Shown here: one piece after another, positions 1-5,506 of the stretch | Layout of the letters: each line of letters opens with the position of its first letter | How positions within the stretch are numbered: the first letter of the stretch is position 1 | From: an uncultured Clostridia bacterium | GTDB lineage: Bacteria; Bacillota; Clostridia; Christensenellales; CAG-138 | DNA length: 14,172 nt | Direction: 5' to 3' | Assembly (NCBI GenBank): GCA_946183765.1 | Contig: CAMHDC010000011.1 | Span: 1-14,172, forward strand | Position numbers and translations under genes: made by a program | The notes under the pieces: model-generated | The model's database searches: none | The model's input: the letters and a program-made list of their open reading frames with translations, nothing else | What the model was told of the DNA's origin: nothing

Positions 1-830
1 AAGGCACGTACGCATACACTTGGGCCGACAACACGGTGACGAACAAGCACACGCCCCTGAAGACGAAGGTCAAGGTGACGAAGGTGTGGGACGACAACGA
101 CGACCAGGACGGCGTACGCGACGACTATACGTTTACGGTGCAGCTGTACAAGACCGTGAACGGAACGAAGACGGCAGTGGGCGAATCCGTTGAGGTAGGC
201 ATCATGGACGGCTGGTACAAGGAGTGGACCGATCTGCCGGTATATGAAGACGGGAGCAAGATCACGTACTCCGTGGAGGAAACCATTCCTGACGGCGCTC
301 CGTATGAGAAAGAAGGCGACGAGGTGACGCTGGAGGCGAAGAAAGACGACAGCGGCACGATAGAGATCACCAACACGCACACGCCGGAAGTGACGACGAT
401 CACGGTGAAGAAGGTATGGAAGGACAAAAAGGACGCTGCAAAGAAGCGGAAAGAAGTTAAGGCGTTGTTCTACCTGCAGCAGACGGTCAACGGAGTATCC
501 ACCGAAGTGTATTACGTCGAAGTCGGAAAGAACGATGAATGGACGTATACGTGGTCGAATCTGCCCGTGTATGAGCATGGAGAGCAGATCATCTACAGCG
601 TCAGGGAAGTGCTGGAAGTGTCGAACGGATACAGCGGCGATACCCTCAGCTGGCATGTGGTGCCCAATGACGGCATCATAACGATCACGAACACCCTTCG
701 AGATGAGACGCCGCCGACGGGAGACCATACCAAGATCCTGCTGTGGACCAGCGTGCTGATGATGTCGACGATCGGATGCGGCGGTGCGCTGTGGATCGCC
801 ATGAGGAAGAAGAAGGAAGCAGAACAATAA
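1..830 (+). CDS. CnaB-repeat cell-wall anchored surface protein, 3' part
   Basis: The reading frame is open to the left edge, so this is the C-terminal part of a longer protein; GTG at 36 is only an internal valine codon. Two complete CnaB-type beta-sandwich domains are visible, and the first codons (ending TNKHTP) look like the tail of a third. Counting from codon 36, domain one has Lys16 (VTKVW), Glu82 (YSVEE) and Asn113 (ITNTH); domain two has Lys126 (VKKVW), Glu191 (YSVRE) and Asn219 (ITNT). This is the Lys-Asn-Glu set that forms intramolecular isopeptide bonds in the family. The C terminus is a sorting signal: TPPTG at 225-229, a hydrophobic segment at about 233-255, then RKKK. The motif is not LPXTG; it resembles the (S/P)PXTG signals used by class B sortase of Clostridioides difficile. 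The protein is probably an adhesin or pilin-like subunit. The ligand is unknown. Confidence 0.9.
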   Translation, partial: GTYAYTWADNTVTNKHTPLKTKVKVTKVWDDNDDQDGVRDDYTFTVQLYKTVNGTKTAVGESVEVGIMDGWYKEWTDLPVYEDGSKITYSVEETIPDGAPYEKEGDEVTLEAKKDDSGTIEITNTHTPEVTTITVKKVWKDKKDAAKKRKEVKALFYLQQTVNGVSTEVYYVEVGKNDEWTYTWSNLPVYEHGEQIIYSVREVLEVSNGYSGDTLSWHVVPNDGIITITNTLRDETPPTGDHTKILLWTSVLMMSTIGCGGALWIAMRKKKEAEQ

Positions 831-840
831 GGACTGAACG

Positions 841-875
841 ACGAATGCGGTGCTGAGAACCGGCACCGCATTCGT
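841..875 (+). promoter_or_regulatory. Perfect 13-bp hairpin between surface protein and sortase
   Basis: ACGAATGCGGTGC (841-853) is exactly complementary to GCACCGCATTCGT (863-875), with a 9-nt loop. It starts 10 nt after the stop codon of the surface protein and ends 11 nt before the sortase ATG. There is no U-tract after it, so it is not a canonical intrinsic terminator. It could be a partial terminator, an RNA stabiliser for the upstream message, or a device limiting sortase expression. Confidence 0.7.
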
Positions 876-886
876 TCCATCTGACT

Positions 887-1795
887 ATGGAAAAAGGAAC
901 AAAACCAAGAAAAACTGTCATATTTCTGACAATCGCAGCGATATTTGCGGTAGTGTCGATCGTTTCCGCGATCATGCTGTATGGAGAGCTGCGGCAGTCG
1001 AGGAAGGAAGCGGACACGTTCGCGGAACTGGCGGCCATGCGGCTTCCCACGAAGGAGGGTGAAGCCGCTGCACCGACCGGTGTCCCGAAGGTACCGGCGT
1101 TCACGCCTGTACAGGCGGTCCGGACGCCTGATCCGAATGCGCCGGAACCGGACGACACTGTCCCAGCACAGGAAGAGCCTGAAGAGGAGCCGACGGCCGA
1201 GCCGGAGCCCGAGCCGACCCCGCTGGCCCGGTATCTGCCGCTGTACGAGCGTAACCACGACTATTTTGGCTGGCTGACCATCCCTGAAACGAAAGTGGAC
1301 TATCCGGTGATGCACAGCCCGGATCGGCCGCTGCAGTATCTGGAGCACGACTTCGACGGCAAGTTTGCGTACGCGGGGGTGCCGTTTATGGACGGGGAAT
1401 GCGATCCGGACGGCAACGTCTATCTGATATACGGCCACCGGATGCGGAACGGGTCCATATTCGGGGGATTGGTGGCCTATATGGACAAACGATTCTGGGA
1501 GAAGCAGCCGATCATCCATTTCGACACCTTGTACGAGGAACGGACCTATATGGTGATCGTGGCGATGCATGCGCGGGTCCTGGAAAGCGGCGAACAGAAC
1601 GGGTTTAGGTATTACAATTACACGTCGCTGGACACGGAAGAAGACTTTGACGAGTACATGCGCCAGGCGCATAAACTGGCCATGTACGATACGGGGCTGA
1701 CGGCTTCGTATGGCGACGAACTGCTGGTGCTGTCCACCTGCGACAACTTTACCCAAGACGGCCGGTTCGTAGTTATTGCCAAACGTATCGCGTAA
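887..1795 (+). CDS. srtB: Class B sortase
   Basis: This is a 302-residue membrane-anchored transpeptidase that cleaves a C-terminal sorting motif and joins the protein to the cell wall. An N-terminal signal-anchor spans about residues 10-32. A low-complexity Pro/Glu-rich stretch follows (about 78-112), then the catalytic domain. The active-site residues are visible: His184 in YGHRM, Cys285 in LSTC and Arg293 in DGRF. The YGHxM...IFGGL block is characteristic of class B rather than class A or C enzymes. Its likely substrate is the TPPTG protein immediately upstream. A stop at 854 in this frame leaves ATG 887 as the only sensible start, yet no Shine-Dalgarno is visible before it and a strong hairpin ends 11 nt upstream, so translation may be weak or controlled. 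The long acidic linker could position the catalytic domain away from the membrane (inference). Confidence 0.93.
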   Translation: MEKGTKPRKTVIFLTIAAIFAVVSIVSAIMLYGELRQSRKEADTFAELAAMRLPTKEGEAAAPTGVPKVPAFTPVQAVRTPDPNAPEPDDTVPAQEEPEEEPTAEPEPEPTPLARYLPLYERNHDYFGWLTIPETKVDYPVMHSPDRPLQYLEHDFDGKFAYAGVPFMDGECDPDGNVYLIYGHRMRNGSIFGGLVAYMDKRFWEKQPIIHFDTLYEERTYMVIVAMHARVLESGEQNGFRYYNYTSLDTEEDFDEYMRQAHKLAMYDTGLTASYGDELLVLSTCDNFTQDGRFVVIAKRIA

Positions 1796-1820
1796 GGCAA
1801 CAAACGGAAGCTTGTTTGAT

Positions 1821-1856
1821 AAGAACGGGGGTGATTGCCCTCGTTCTTGACTTTTT
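1821..1856 (+). terminator. Intrinsic terminator after the sortase
   Basis: AAGAACG (1821-1827) pairs with CGTTCTT (1842-1848). The stem continues through a G-U pair and three G-C pairs to about 11 bp and is followed by TTTTT at 1852-1856. It lies 26 nt after the sortase stop and closes the surface-protein/sortase unit. Confidence 0.85.
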
Positions 1857-1930
1857 ACCGGGGCAACGATATGTTCGTTACTTTACATATTATATACTAG
1901 CAATTTTCACGTTTGAAAACATGCCGGTTA

Positions 1931-1959
1931 TTATCAGCGAAAAAGCTGCTTGATATACT
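1931..1959 (+). promoter_or_regulatory. Probable sigma-A promoter for the flavodoxin pair
   Basis: TTATCA (1931-1936) and TATACT (1954-1959) are separated by 17 nt, in an AT-rich island (about 1871-1960) that contrasts with the GC-rich surroundings. Transcription would start near 1966, which argues against translation from ATG 1963 and for GTG 1993. The -35 box is a 4/6 match, so this is a moderate call. Confidence 0.5.
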
Positions 1960-1992
1960 TAAATGCACATAGAGAGAAAAGAGGAATATTAC

Positions 1993-2481
1993 GTGAAATT
2001 GATCCTGCACGACCTTGGGGAGGCGTTCGCTGAGTTGCTGACCCGAAAGTCTGATCATATGATAAATGCCAATGGGAAATACGCACCCTGCCAGGGGTGC
2101 TTCAGTTGTTGGACCAAGCATCCGGCGGAGTGTTTCATGAAGGATGAACTTCAACAGGCATGCCGCAGATTGGGCCAGGCAGATGAGTTGATCATCATAA
2201 CGAAAAACCTGTACGGCGGATACAGTACCCCAGTGAAGAATGTGTTAGACAGGGCCATCGGCACATCGACCCCCTTCAGCACCTACCGGGGCCGGCAGAT
2301 GCACCATACCCTGCGGTACGGAAGGAAGGGTTTATGGAAGGTGATCGTCTACGGTGACATCACAGAAGATGAGAGGACTACCTTTACTTATTTGGCGGAA
2401 CGTAACGCTGTCAATGAGGGATATGAACGGTCCGAGGCCGTCTTTCTGGACGACATCGCCCGGCTGGAGGCAGTACTATGA
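1993..2481 (+). CDS. Flavodoxin-family protein with CxxCxxCW cysteine motif
   Basis: The 162-residue protein belongs to the flavodoxin-like NAD(P)H:FMN reductase group. Visible marks are a four-cysteine motif (Cys33, Cys36, Cys39-Trp40, Cys47; APCQGCFSCW then PAECFMKD) and the later loop NLYGGYSTPVKNVLDR (about 72-87), typical of the second flavin-contacting loop. The usual N-terminal GSPR-type phosphate loop is missing; the protein starts MKLILHDL. I chose GTG 1993 because AGAGGA at 1978-1983 lies 9 nt upstream. ATG 1963 in the same frame has no ribosome site and sits at the predicted transcription start. The stop overlaps the next start as ATGA, indicating translational coupling. The substrate is unknown. 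Whether it binds FMN alone is doubtful without the phosphate loop; it may work with the next gene's product (inference). Confidence 0.75.
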   Translation: MKLILHDLGEAFAELLTRKSDHMINANGKYAPCQGCFSCWTKHPAECFMKDELQQACRRLGQADELIIITKNLYGGYSTPVKNVLDRAIGTSTPFSTYRGRQMHHTLRYGRKGLWKVIVYGDITEDERTTFTYLAERNAVNEGYERSEAVFLDDIARLEAVL

Positions 2482-3221
2482 AAACGCTTTTCATCAACGG
2501 GAGCCCCAAGAAACGCTTCTGCGCCTCTTCGTATTTCCTTTTCCTGCAGAGGTTGTTCGTGGGTGGAGACAAGGTAACAGAGCATCTGCGCACCAGGGGA
2601 GATTATCAGCGTATCCTTGATCAGCTGCCCGGTGCGGACGCGGTGGTCTTCGGTGTGCCCCTATATGTAGATGGTATCCCTTCCCATGTTATGGGGTTCA
2701 TGGAGGAGATGGAGCGATCCTGCCGGGAAAAGGGCCTGCACCCCAGGGTGTACGCCATCGCTAACAACGGTTTCATCGAGGGCAAACAGAACGAGCCCCT
2801 CATGCAGCTGATGGAGAATTTCTGTCGGCGGGCCGGCCTTACCTGGGGCGGCGGGGTAGGCATCGGCGGGGGCGTCATGTTGAATGTAACCCGGATCCTC
2901 TATTTCGTACAGGTGGGGATGCTGATACTGAACCTGCTCTTCAACGGGATTAGCACAGGGGACTTCCTCCCTGTAGGACCGCTGCAGAGCTTTCTGAAGA
3001 ATGTGCTGTGGCTGCTGTACTTAAACCTGGGCGTCCTGTTCTACCTTATCAGGATGGGCAGGGCCGTTCGCAAAAGAGAGGAGGCGGGGAAGCGGTACAC
3101 CCGTATCCTGGTCCCTTCCTTCATCTTTATCCTCTTCGCCGACGTCTTCTTTATAATTCTTTCGTTCCTTGAAGGCGGGATGTTCAGGGGATGGCTGGCC
3201 AAGAAAGTGCCGGACCGCTGA
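2478..3221 (+). CDS. NAD(P)H-dependent flavodoxin-fold protein with membrane tail
   Basis: This 247-residue protein has two parts. Residues 1-135 look like a flavodoxin-fold FMN reductase: a first strand and loop FINGSPKK (5-12), and PLYVDGIPSHV (61-71), which matches the flavin-contacting loop of this family. Residues 136-247 are hydrophobic, with about three membrane segments (roughly 138-156, 174-192, 209-230), a basic loop RAVRKREEAGKR between the second and third, and a basic C-terminal tail. The start ATG overlaps the previous stop (ATGA) and has GGAGG at 2466-2470. Together the two genes look like a conserved-type pair in which this one brings the phosphate loop and a membrane anchor. 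It is probably a membrane-associated oxidoreductase; partner and substrate cannot be read from the sequence. AGG arginine codons are frequent here, unlike in the ribosomal genes downstream. Confidence 0.75.
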   Translation: MKTLFINGSPKKRFCASSYFLFLQRLFVGGDKVTEHLRTRGDYQRILDQLPGADAVVFGVPLYVDGIPSHVMGFMEEMERSCREKGLHPRVYAIANNGFIEGKQNEPLMQLMENFCRRAGLTWGGGVGIGGGVMLNVTRILYFVQVGMLILNLLFNGISTGDFLPVGPLQSFLKNVLWLLYLNLGVLFYLIRMGRAVRKREEAGKRYTRILVPSFIFILFADVFFIILSFLEGGMFRGWLAKKVPDR

Positions 3222-3247
3222 ACCTGCTTTTTCTCTTCGACCCCATA

Positions 3248-3280
3248 TCTTGTATACTGACGTTCCAGCAGCATACAAGA
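3248..3280. repeat. 33-bp imperfect inverted repeat upstream of the S10 promoter
   Basis: TCTTGTAT (3248-3255) and ATACAAGA (3273-3280) are exact reverse complements; after one mismatch, CTG (3257-3259) also pairs with CAG (3269-3271). It lies 27 nt after the flavodoxin stop and 47 nt before the S10 -35 box. No U-tract follows. A TATACT at 3253-3258 sits inside the left arm. It could be a terminator without a U-run, or an operator site; neither is proven. Confidence 0.6.
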
Positions 3281-3295
3281 GCGCAAAAATATCTC

Positions 3296-3326
3296 AAAAA
3301 AAGTTTGTTTTTTCGCAAAAAAATAC
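3296..3326 (+). promoter_or_regulatory. A/T tracts resembling an UP element
   Basis: An A-run (3296-3302), a T-run (3308-3313) and another A-run (3317-3323) end 3 nt before the S10 -35 box. This is where the RNA polymerase alpha subunit contacts DNA at strong stable-RNA and ribosomal protein promoters. The tracts stand out in a GC-rich genome. Confidence 0.55.
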
Positions 3327-3355
3327 TTGCATTTTATAAAAGGATAGAGTATACT
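3327..3355 (+). promoter_or_regulatory. S10 operon promoter
   Basis: TTGCAT (3327-3332) and TATACT (3350-3355) are spaced by exactly 17 nt, the best promoter in the window. The expected start is near 3362, giving a leader of about 245 nt before rpsJ. The A/T tracts just upstream support a strong promoter. It would drive the whole ribosomal protein cluster. Confidence 0.75.
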
Positions 3356-3361
3356 TCTGCT

Positions 3362-3607
3362 GTTCGCGTGCAGACCAGGGGACAACTATGGCCTTCACGT
3401 GGGTCCGGGCAGGAGGTTGCCGGCTGCCATCCGGGTAATTTCTGCCGGGCCAACGCTTCAAAACAGACAGAAGCGGGGGCAAAAATAGCGGGCAGGGTGG
3501 CTTCCGAATCGAAGAATGTGTGGCCGAAAGGCCGCGCATAAACCAAGAGTTAGGAAACACACGGCCCCGTGTACTGCCCAATCTTAGAAGGAGGAAGAAA
3601 CAATAAC
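3362..3607 (+). promoter_or_regulatory. Structured 5' leader of the S10 operon
   Basis: About 245 nt of leader precede rpsJ. I see a helix TGGCC/GGCCA (3389-3393 with 3448-3452); alternative pairings of GGCAG 3408-3412 with CTGCC at 3424-3428 or 3442-3446; CGCTTC/GAAGCG (3454-3459 with 3470-3475) around a 10-nt A-rich loop; a 10-bp stem with GAAA tetraloop (3516-3539); and ACACG/CGTGT (3559-3563 with 3568-3572). The rpsJ ribosome site AAGGAGG is at 3588-3594. There is no U-tract, so control, if any, is more likely translational or needs a factor. S10 leaders in E. coli are controlled by L4, the third gene here; that this leader binds L4 is only inference. Confidence 0.6.
3388..3438 (+). other. 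Possible 16-codon leader ORF
   Basis: ATG 3388 opens a short frame encoding MAFTWVRAGGCRLPSG and ending at TAA 3436-3438. AGGGGA (3377-3382) lies 5 nt before the ATG, a credible ribosome site about 15 nt into the predicted transcript. The frame runs through the GGCAG/CTGCC pairing region, so translating it would change which leader helices form. A frame this short can arise by chance, so this is a candidate only. Confidence 0.25.
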
Positions 3608-3916
3608 ATGGCAAACCAAAGAATCCGCATCAAGTTGAAGGGCTATGAGTACGGTCTCGTAGACGCCAGCGCCGAGAAGATCGTGGAAACCGCCCGCCGG
3701 ACCGGGGCTCAGGTCTCCGGACCCATCCCCCTGCCCACCGAGAAGGAGGTCGTGACCATCCTGCGTGCTGTCCATAAGTACAAGGATTCCCGCGAGCAGT
3801 TCGAGACCCGGACGCACAAGCGTCTCATCGACATCCTGCAGCCCTCCGCCAAGACCGTGGACGCCCTCATGAAGCTGGATCTGCCCGCCGGTGTGGATAT
3901 CGAGATCAAGCTGTAA
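3608..3916 (+). CDS. rpsJ: 30S ribosomal protein S10
   Basis: At 102 residues this is the standard length. It begins MANQRIRIKLKGYEY, with the conserved KTVETARRTGA-type segment (here KIVETARRTGAQ) and GPIPLPTEKEV, then the THKRLIDI block. S10 sits in the head of the small subunit; in many bacteria it also serves as NusE in antitermination. ATG 3608 is the start: AAGGAGG lies at 3588-3594, and the protein then begins like its relatives. GTG 3569 in the same frame is inside a hairpin and would add 13 unrelated residues. It is the first gene of the cluster, after a long leader. The usual str genes (rpsL, rpsG, fusA, tuf) are not directly upstream. Confidence 0.98.
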   Translation: MANQRIRIKLKGYEYGLVDASAEKIVETARRTGAQVSGPIPLPTEKEVVTILRAVHKYKDSREQFETRTHKRLIDILQPSAKTVDALMKLDLPAGVDIEIKL

Positions 3917-3937
3917 GTTTAACGGAGGTATGAACCA

Positions 3938-4564
3938 ATGAAGAAAGCCATTTTGGGCAAGAAGATCGGTATGACGCAGCTCTTCAGGGCTGACGGTACC
4001 ATGATCCCCGTCACAGTCGTCGAAGCCGGTCCGTGCCCCGTCGTTCAGAAGAAGACCGTAGCCAAGGAAGGCTACGATGCCGTGCAGGTCGGGTTCTGCG
4101 AGCTGCGCGAGAAGCTGGCCAACAAGCCCCTCAAGGGCCATTGCGCCAAGGCCGGTCTGAAGGCCATGCGGTATCTGAGAGAGCTCAAGCTCGACGACGC
4201 CGCCAGCTACGAAGTCGGCCAGGTCATCACCTGTGACGTGTTCGCCGAGGGCGAGCGCGTGGACGTGACCGGCGTGAGCAAGGGCAAGGGCTTCGAAGGC
4301 AACATCAAGCGGTGGAATCAGGCCCGCGGTCGCAAGACCCACGGTTCCCACTCCTACCGGGTGGCCGGTTCTCTGGGTGCCTGCACCTACCCCGGCGAAG
4401 TCTTCCGCACCAAGCGCCTGCCCGGCCACATGGGCAGCGAGACCGTCACCGTCCAGAACCTGGAGGTGGCCCGCGTGGATGCCGCTCGGAACCTGCTGCT
4501 CATCAAGGGCGCCATCCCCGGCGCCAAGGGCACCATGGTCACCGTGAAGAGCACCGTGAAATAA
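3938..4564 (+). CDS. rplC: 50S ribosomal protein L3
   Basis: The 208-residue protein opens with MKKAILGKKIGMTQLF, the L3 signature start, and ends with the conserved NLLLIKGAIPGAKG block. L3 binds the 3' domain of 23S rRNA, and its long loop reaches toward the peptidyl transferase centre. That loop (about 125-170: GFEGNIKRW, RKTHGSHSYRVAGSLG, LPGHMGSE) is complete. The segment GSLGACTYPGEVF lacks the glutamine methylated by PrmB in E. coli L3, which is normal for many Firmicutes. GGAGG at 3924-3928 lies 9 nt before the ATG. The last bases of the gene merge with the rplD ribosome site. Confidence 0.98.
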   Translation: MKKAILGKKIGMTQLFRADGTMIPVTVVEAGPCPVVQKKTVAKEGYDAVQVGFCELREKLANKPLKGHCAKAGLKAMRYLRELKLDDAASYEVGQVITCDVFAEGERVDVTGVSKGKGFEGNIKRWNQARGRKTHGSHSYRVAGSLGACTYPGEVFRTKRLPGHMGSETVTVQNLEVARVDAARNLLLIKGAIPGAKGTMVTVKSTVK

Positions 4565-4578
4565 GGAGGAAAGAAGAA

Positions 4579-5199
4579 ATGCCTAACGTAGCATTGTACG
4601 ATATTACCGGTAAGGTCATTGGCGATATCGAGCTTTCCGAGAATGTATTTGGTCAGCCCGTCAACGAGCCCGTTCTCCATCAGGTGGTCGTGGCTCACCT
4701 CGCCAACTGCCGTCAGGGCACCCAGAGCGCCAAGACCCGCAGTGAAGTTTCCGGCGGCGGCAAGAAGCCCTATCGTCAGAAGGGCACCGGCCGCGCCCGT
4801 CAGGGTTCCACCCGCGCCCCCCAGTGGACACACGGCGGCGTGGTGTTCGCGCCCAAACCCCGCGACTACACCCAGAAGGTCAACTTCAAGGTGAAGCGCA
4901 TCGCTCTCAAGTCCGCCCTTTCCTCTAAGGTCGCCGACAGCGAGCTCATCGTGTTCGACGCGTTGAACATTGAAGCTCCTAAGACCAAGGAAATGGCCAA
5001 GGTCCTTAAGGCCGTCGAAGCGGACAAGGCGCTGATCGTGCTCGCCGACAAGGACGAGACCGTGGAGCGGGCAGCCGCCAACATCCCCGGTGTCAAGACC
5101 ACGTTGGTCGGCACCCTGAACACCTACGAGGTGCTCAAGTATAAGAAACTGATCCTCACCAAGGATTCCGTTGCAAAAATCGAGGAGGTGTACGTCTGA
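4579..5199 (+). CDS. rplD: 50S ribosomal protein L4
   Basis: This 206-residue protein has the L4 layout: a globular domain interrupted by a basic loop at about 54-92 (GGGKKPYRQKGTGRARQGS, then the GGVVFAPKPRDY block). The loop reaches into the nascent-chain tunnel, where it forms one side of the constriction opposite L22. In E. coli L4 also represses its own S10 operon by binding the leader, so this gene is a candidate regulator of the structured leader here, though the sequence does not prove it. The frame is open upstream to 4312, but ATG 4579, after TAAGGAGGA (4562-4570), is the true start. The stop TGA overlaps the rplW ATG by one base (TGATG), so the two are coupled. Confidence 0.98.
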   Translation: MPNVALYDITGKVIGDIELSENVFGQPVNEPVLHQVVVAHLANCRQGTQSAKTRSEVSGGGKKPYRQKGTGRARQGSTRAPQWTHGGVVFAPKPRDYTQKVNFKVKRIALKSALSSKVADSELIVFDALNIEAPKTKEMAKVLKAVEADKALIVLADKDETVERAAANIPGVKTTLVGTLNTYEVLKYKKLILTKDSVAKIEEVYV

Positions 5200-5495
5200 T
5201 GAAGAGCGCTTATGATATCGTGAAAGCTCCCATCCTCACCGAGAAGAGCTACGATTACATCGCCCACCGGGTCTACACGTTCGAAGTGGCCAAGACGGCG
5301 AACAAGATCGAGATCGCCAAGGCCGTGGAAGAGATCTTCGGCGTGAAAGTCCAGAGCGTGCACACCGTGAACAAGCTGGGCAAGATCAAGCGGCAGGGCC
5401 GGTATGAAGGCCGTCGTCCTTCCACCAAGAAGGCCTATGTGAAGCTGACGAATGAGTCCAAGGGCATCGAGCTCTTCGACGGCATCGCCCAGTAA
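5199..5495 (+). CDS. rplW: 50S ribosomal protein L23
   Basis: At 98 residues this has the normal length for L23, with APILTEKSY near the N terminus and the GKIKRQGRYEGRRPSTKKAYV loop that reaches rRNA at the tunnel exit. L23 forms the docking site for trigger factor and the signal recognition particle on the ribosome surface. The ATG shares its A with the rplD TGA stop, and GAGGAGG (5182-5188) inside rplD is its ribosome site. It ends in TAAGGAGG, which serves rplB. Confidence 0.98.
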   Translation: MKSAYDIVKAPILTEKSYDYIAHRVYTFEVAKTANKIEIAKAVEEIFGVKVQSVHTVNKLGKIKRQGRYEGRRPSTKKAYVKLTNESKGIELFDGIAQ

Positions 5496-5506
5496 GGAGG
5501 AAGAAA

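Noticed and set aside
36..38. GTG 36 as the start of the surface protein.
   Set aside because: The frame is open to the window edge and the codons before it read as CnaB sequence.
1893..1898. A second TATACT as a -10 box upstream of the flavodoxin pair.
   Set aside because: No acceptable -35 box is found at 16-18 nt, whereas 1931-1959 has both boxes.
1963..1992. ATG 1963 as start of the first flavodoxin gene.
   Set aside because: It has no Shine-Dalgarno and sits at or before the predicted transcription start; GTG 1993 has AGAGGA upstream and gives a sensible N terminus.
3411..3416. AGGAGG in the S10 leader as a ribosome site for another leader ORF.
   Set aside because: No ATG, GTG or TTG lies at a usable distance downstream; it is more likely part of the leader structure.
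3569..3607. GTG 3569 as an upstream start for rpsJ.
   Set aside because: It lies in a hairpin before the AAGGAGG site and would add 13 residues not found in S10.
4310..4420. Unusual L3 loop sequence GSLGACTYPGEVF compared with E. coli.
   Set aside because: From memory, GAC-type loops without the methylated glutamine are common in Clostridia, so this is probably ordinary variation.
4312..4578. N-terminal extension of L4 into rplC.
   Set aside because: The frame is open only by chance across rplC; ATG 4579 follows a strong ribosome site and gives the standard L4 length.
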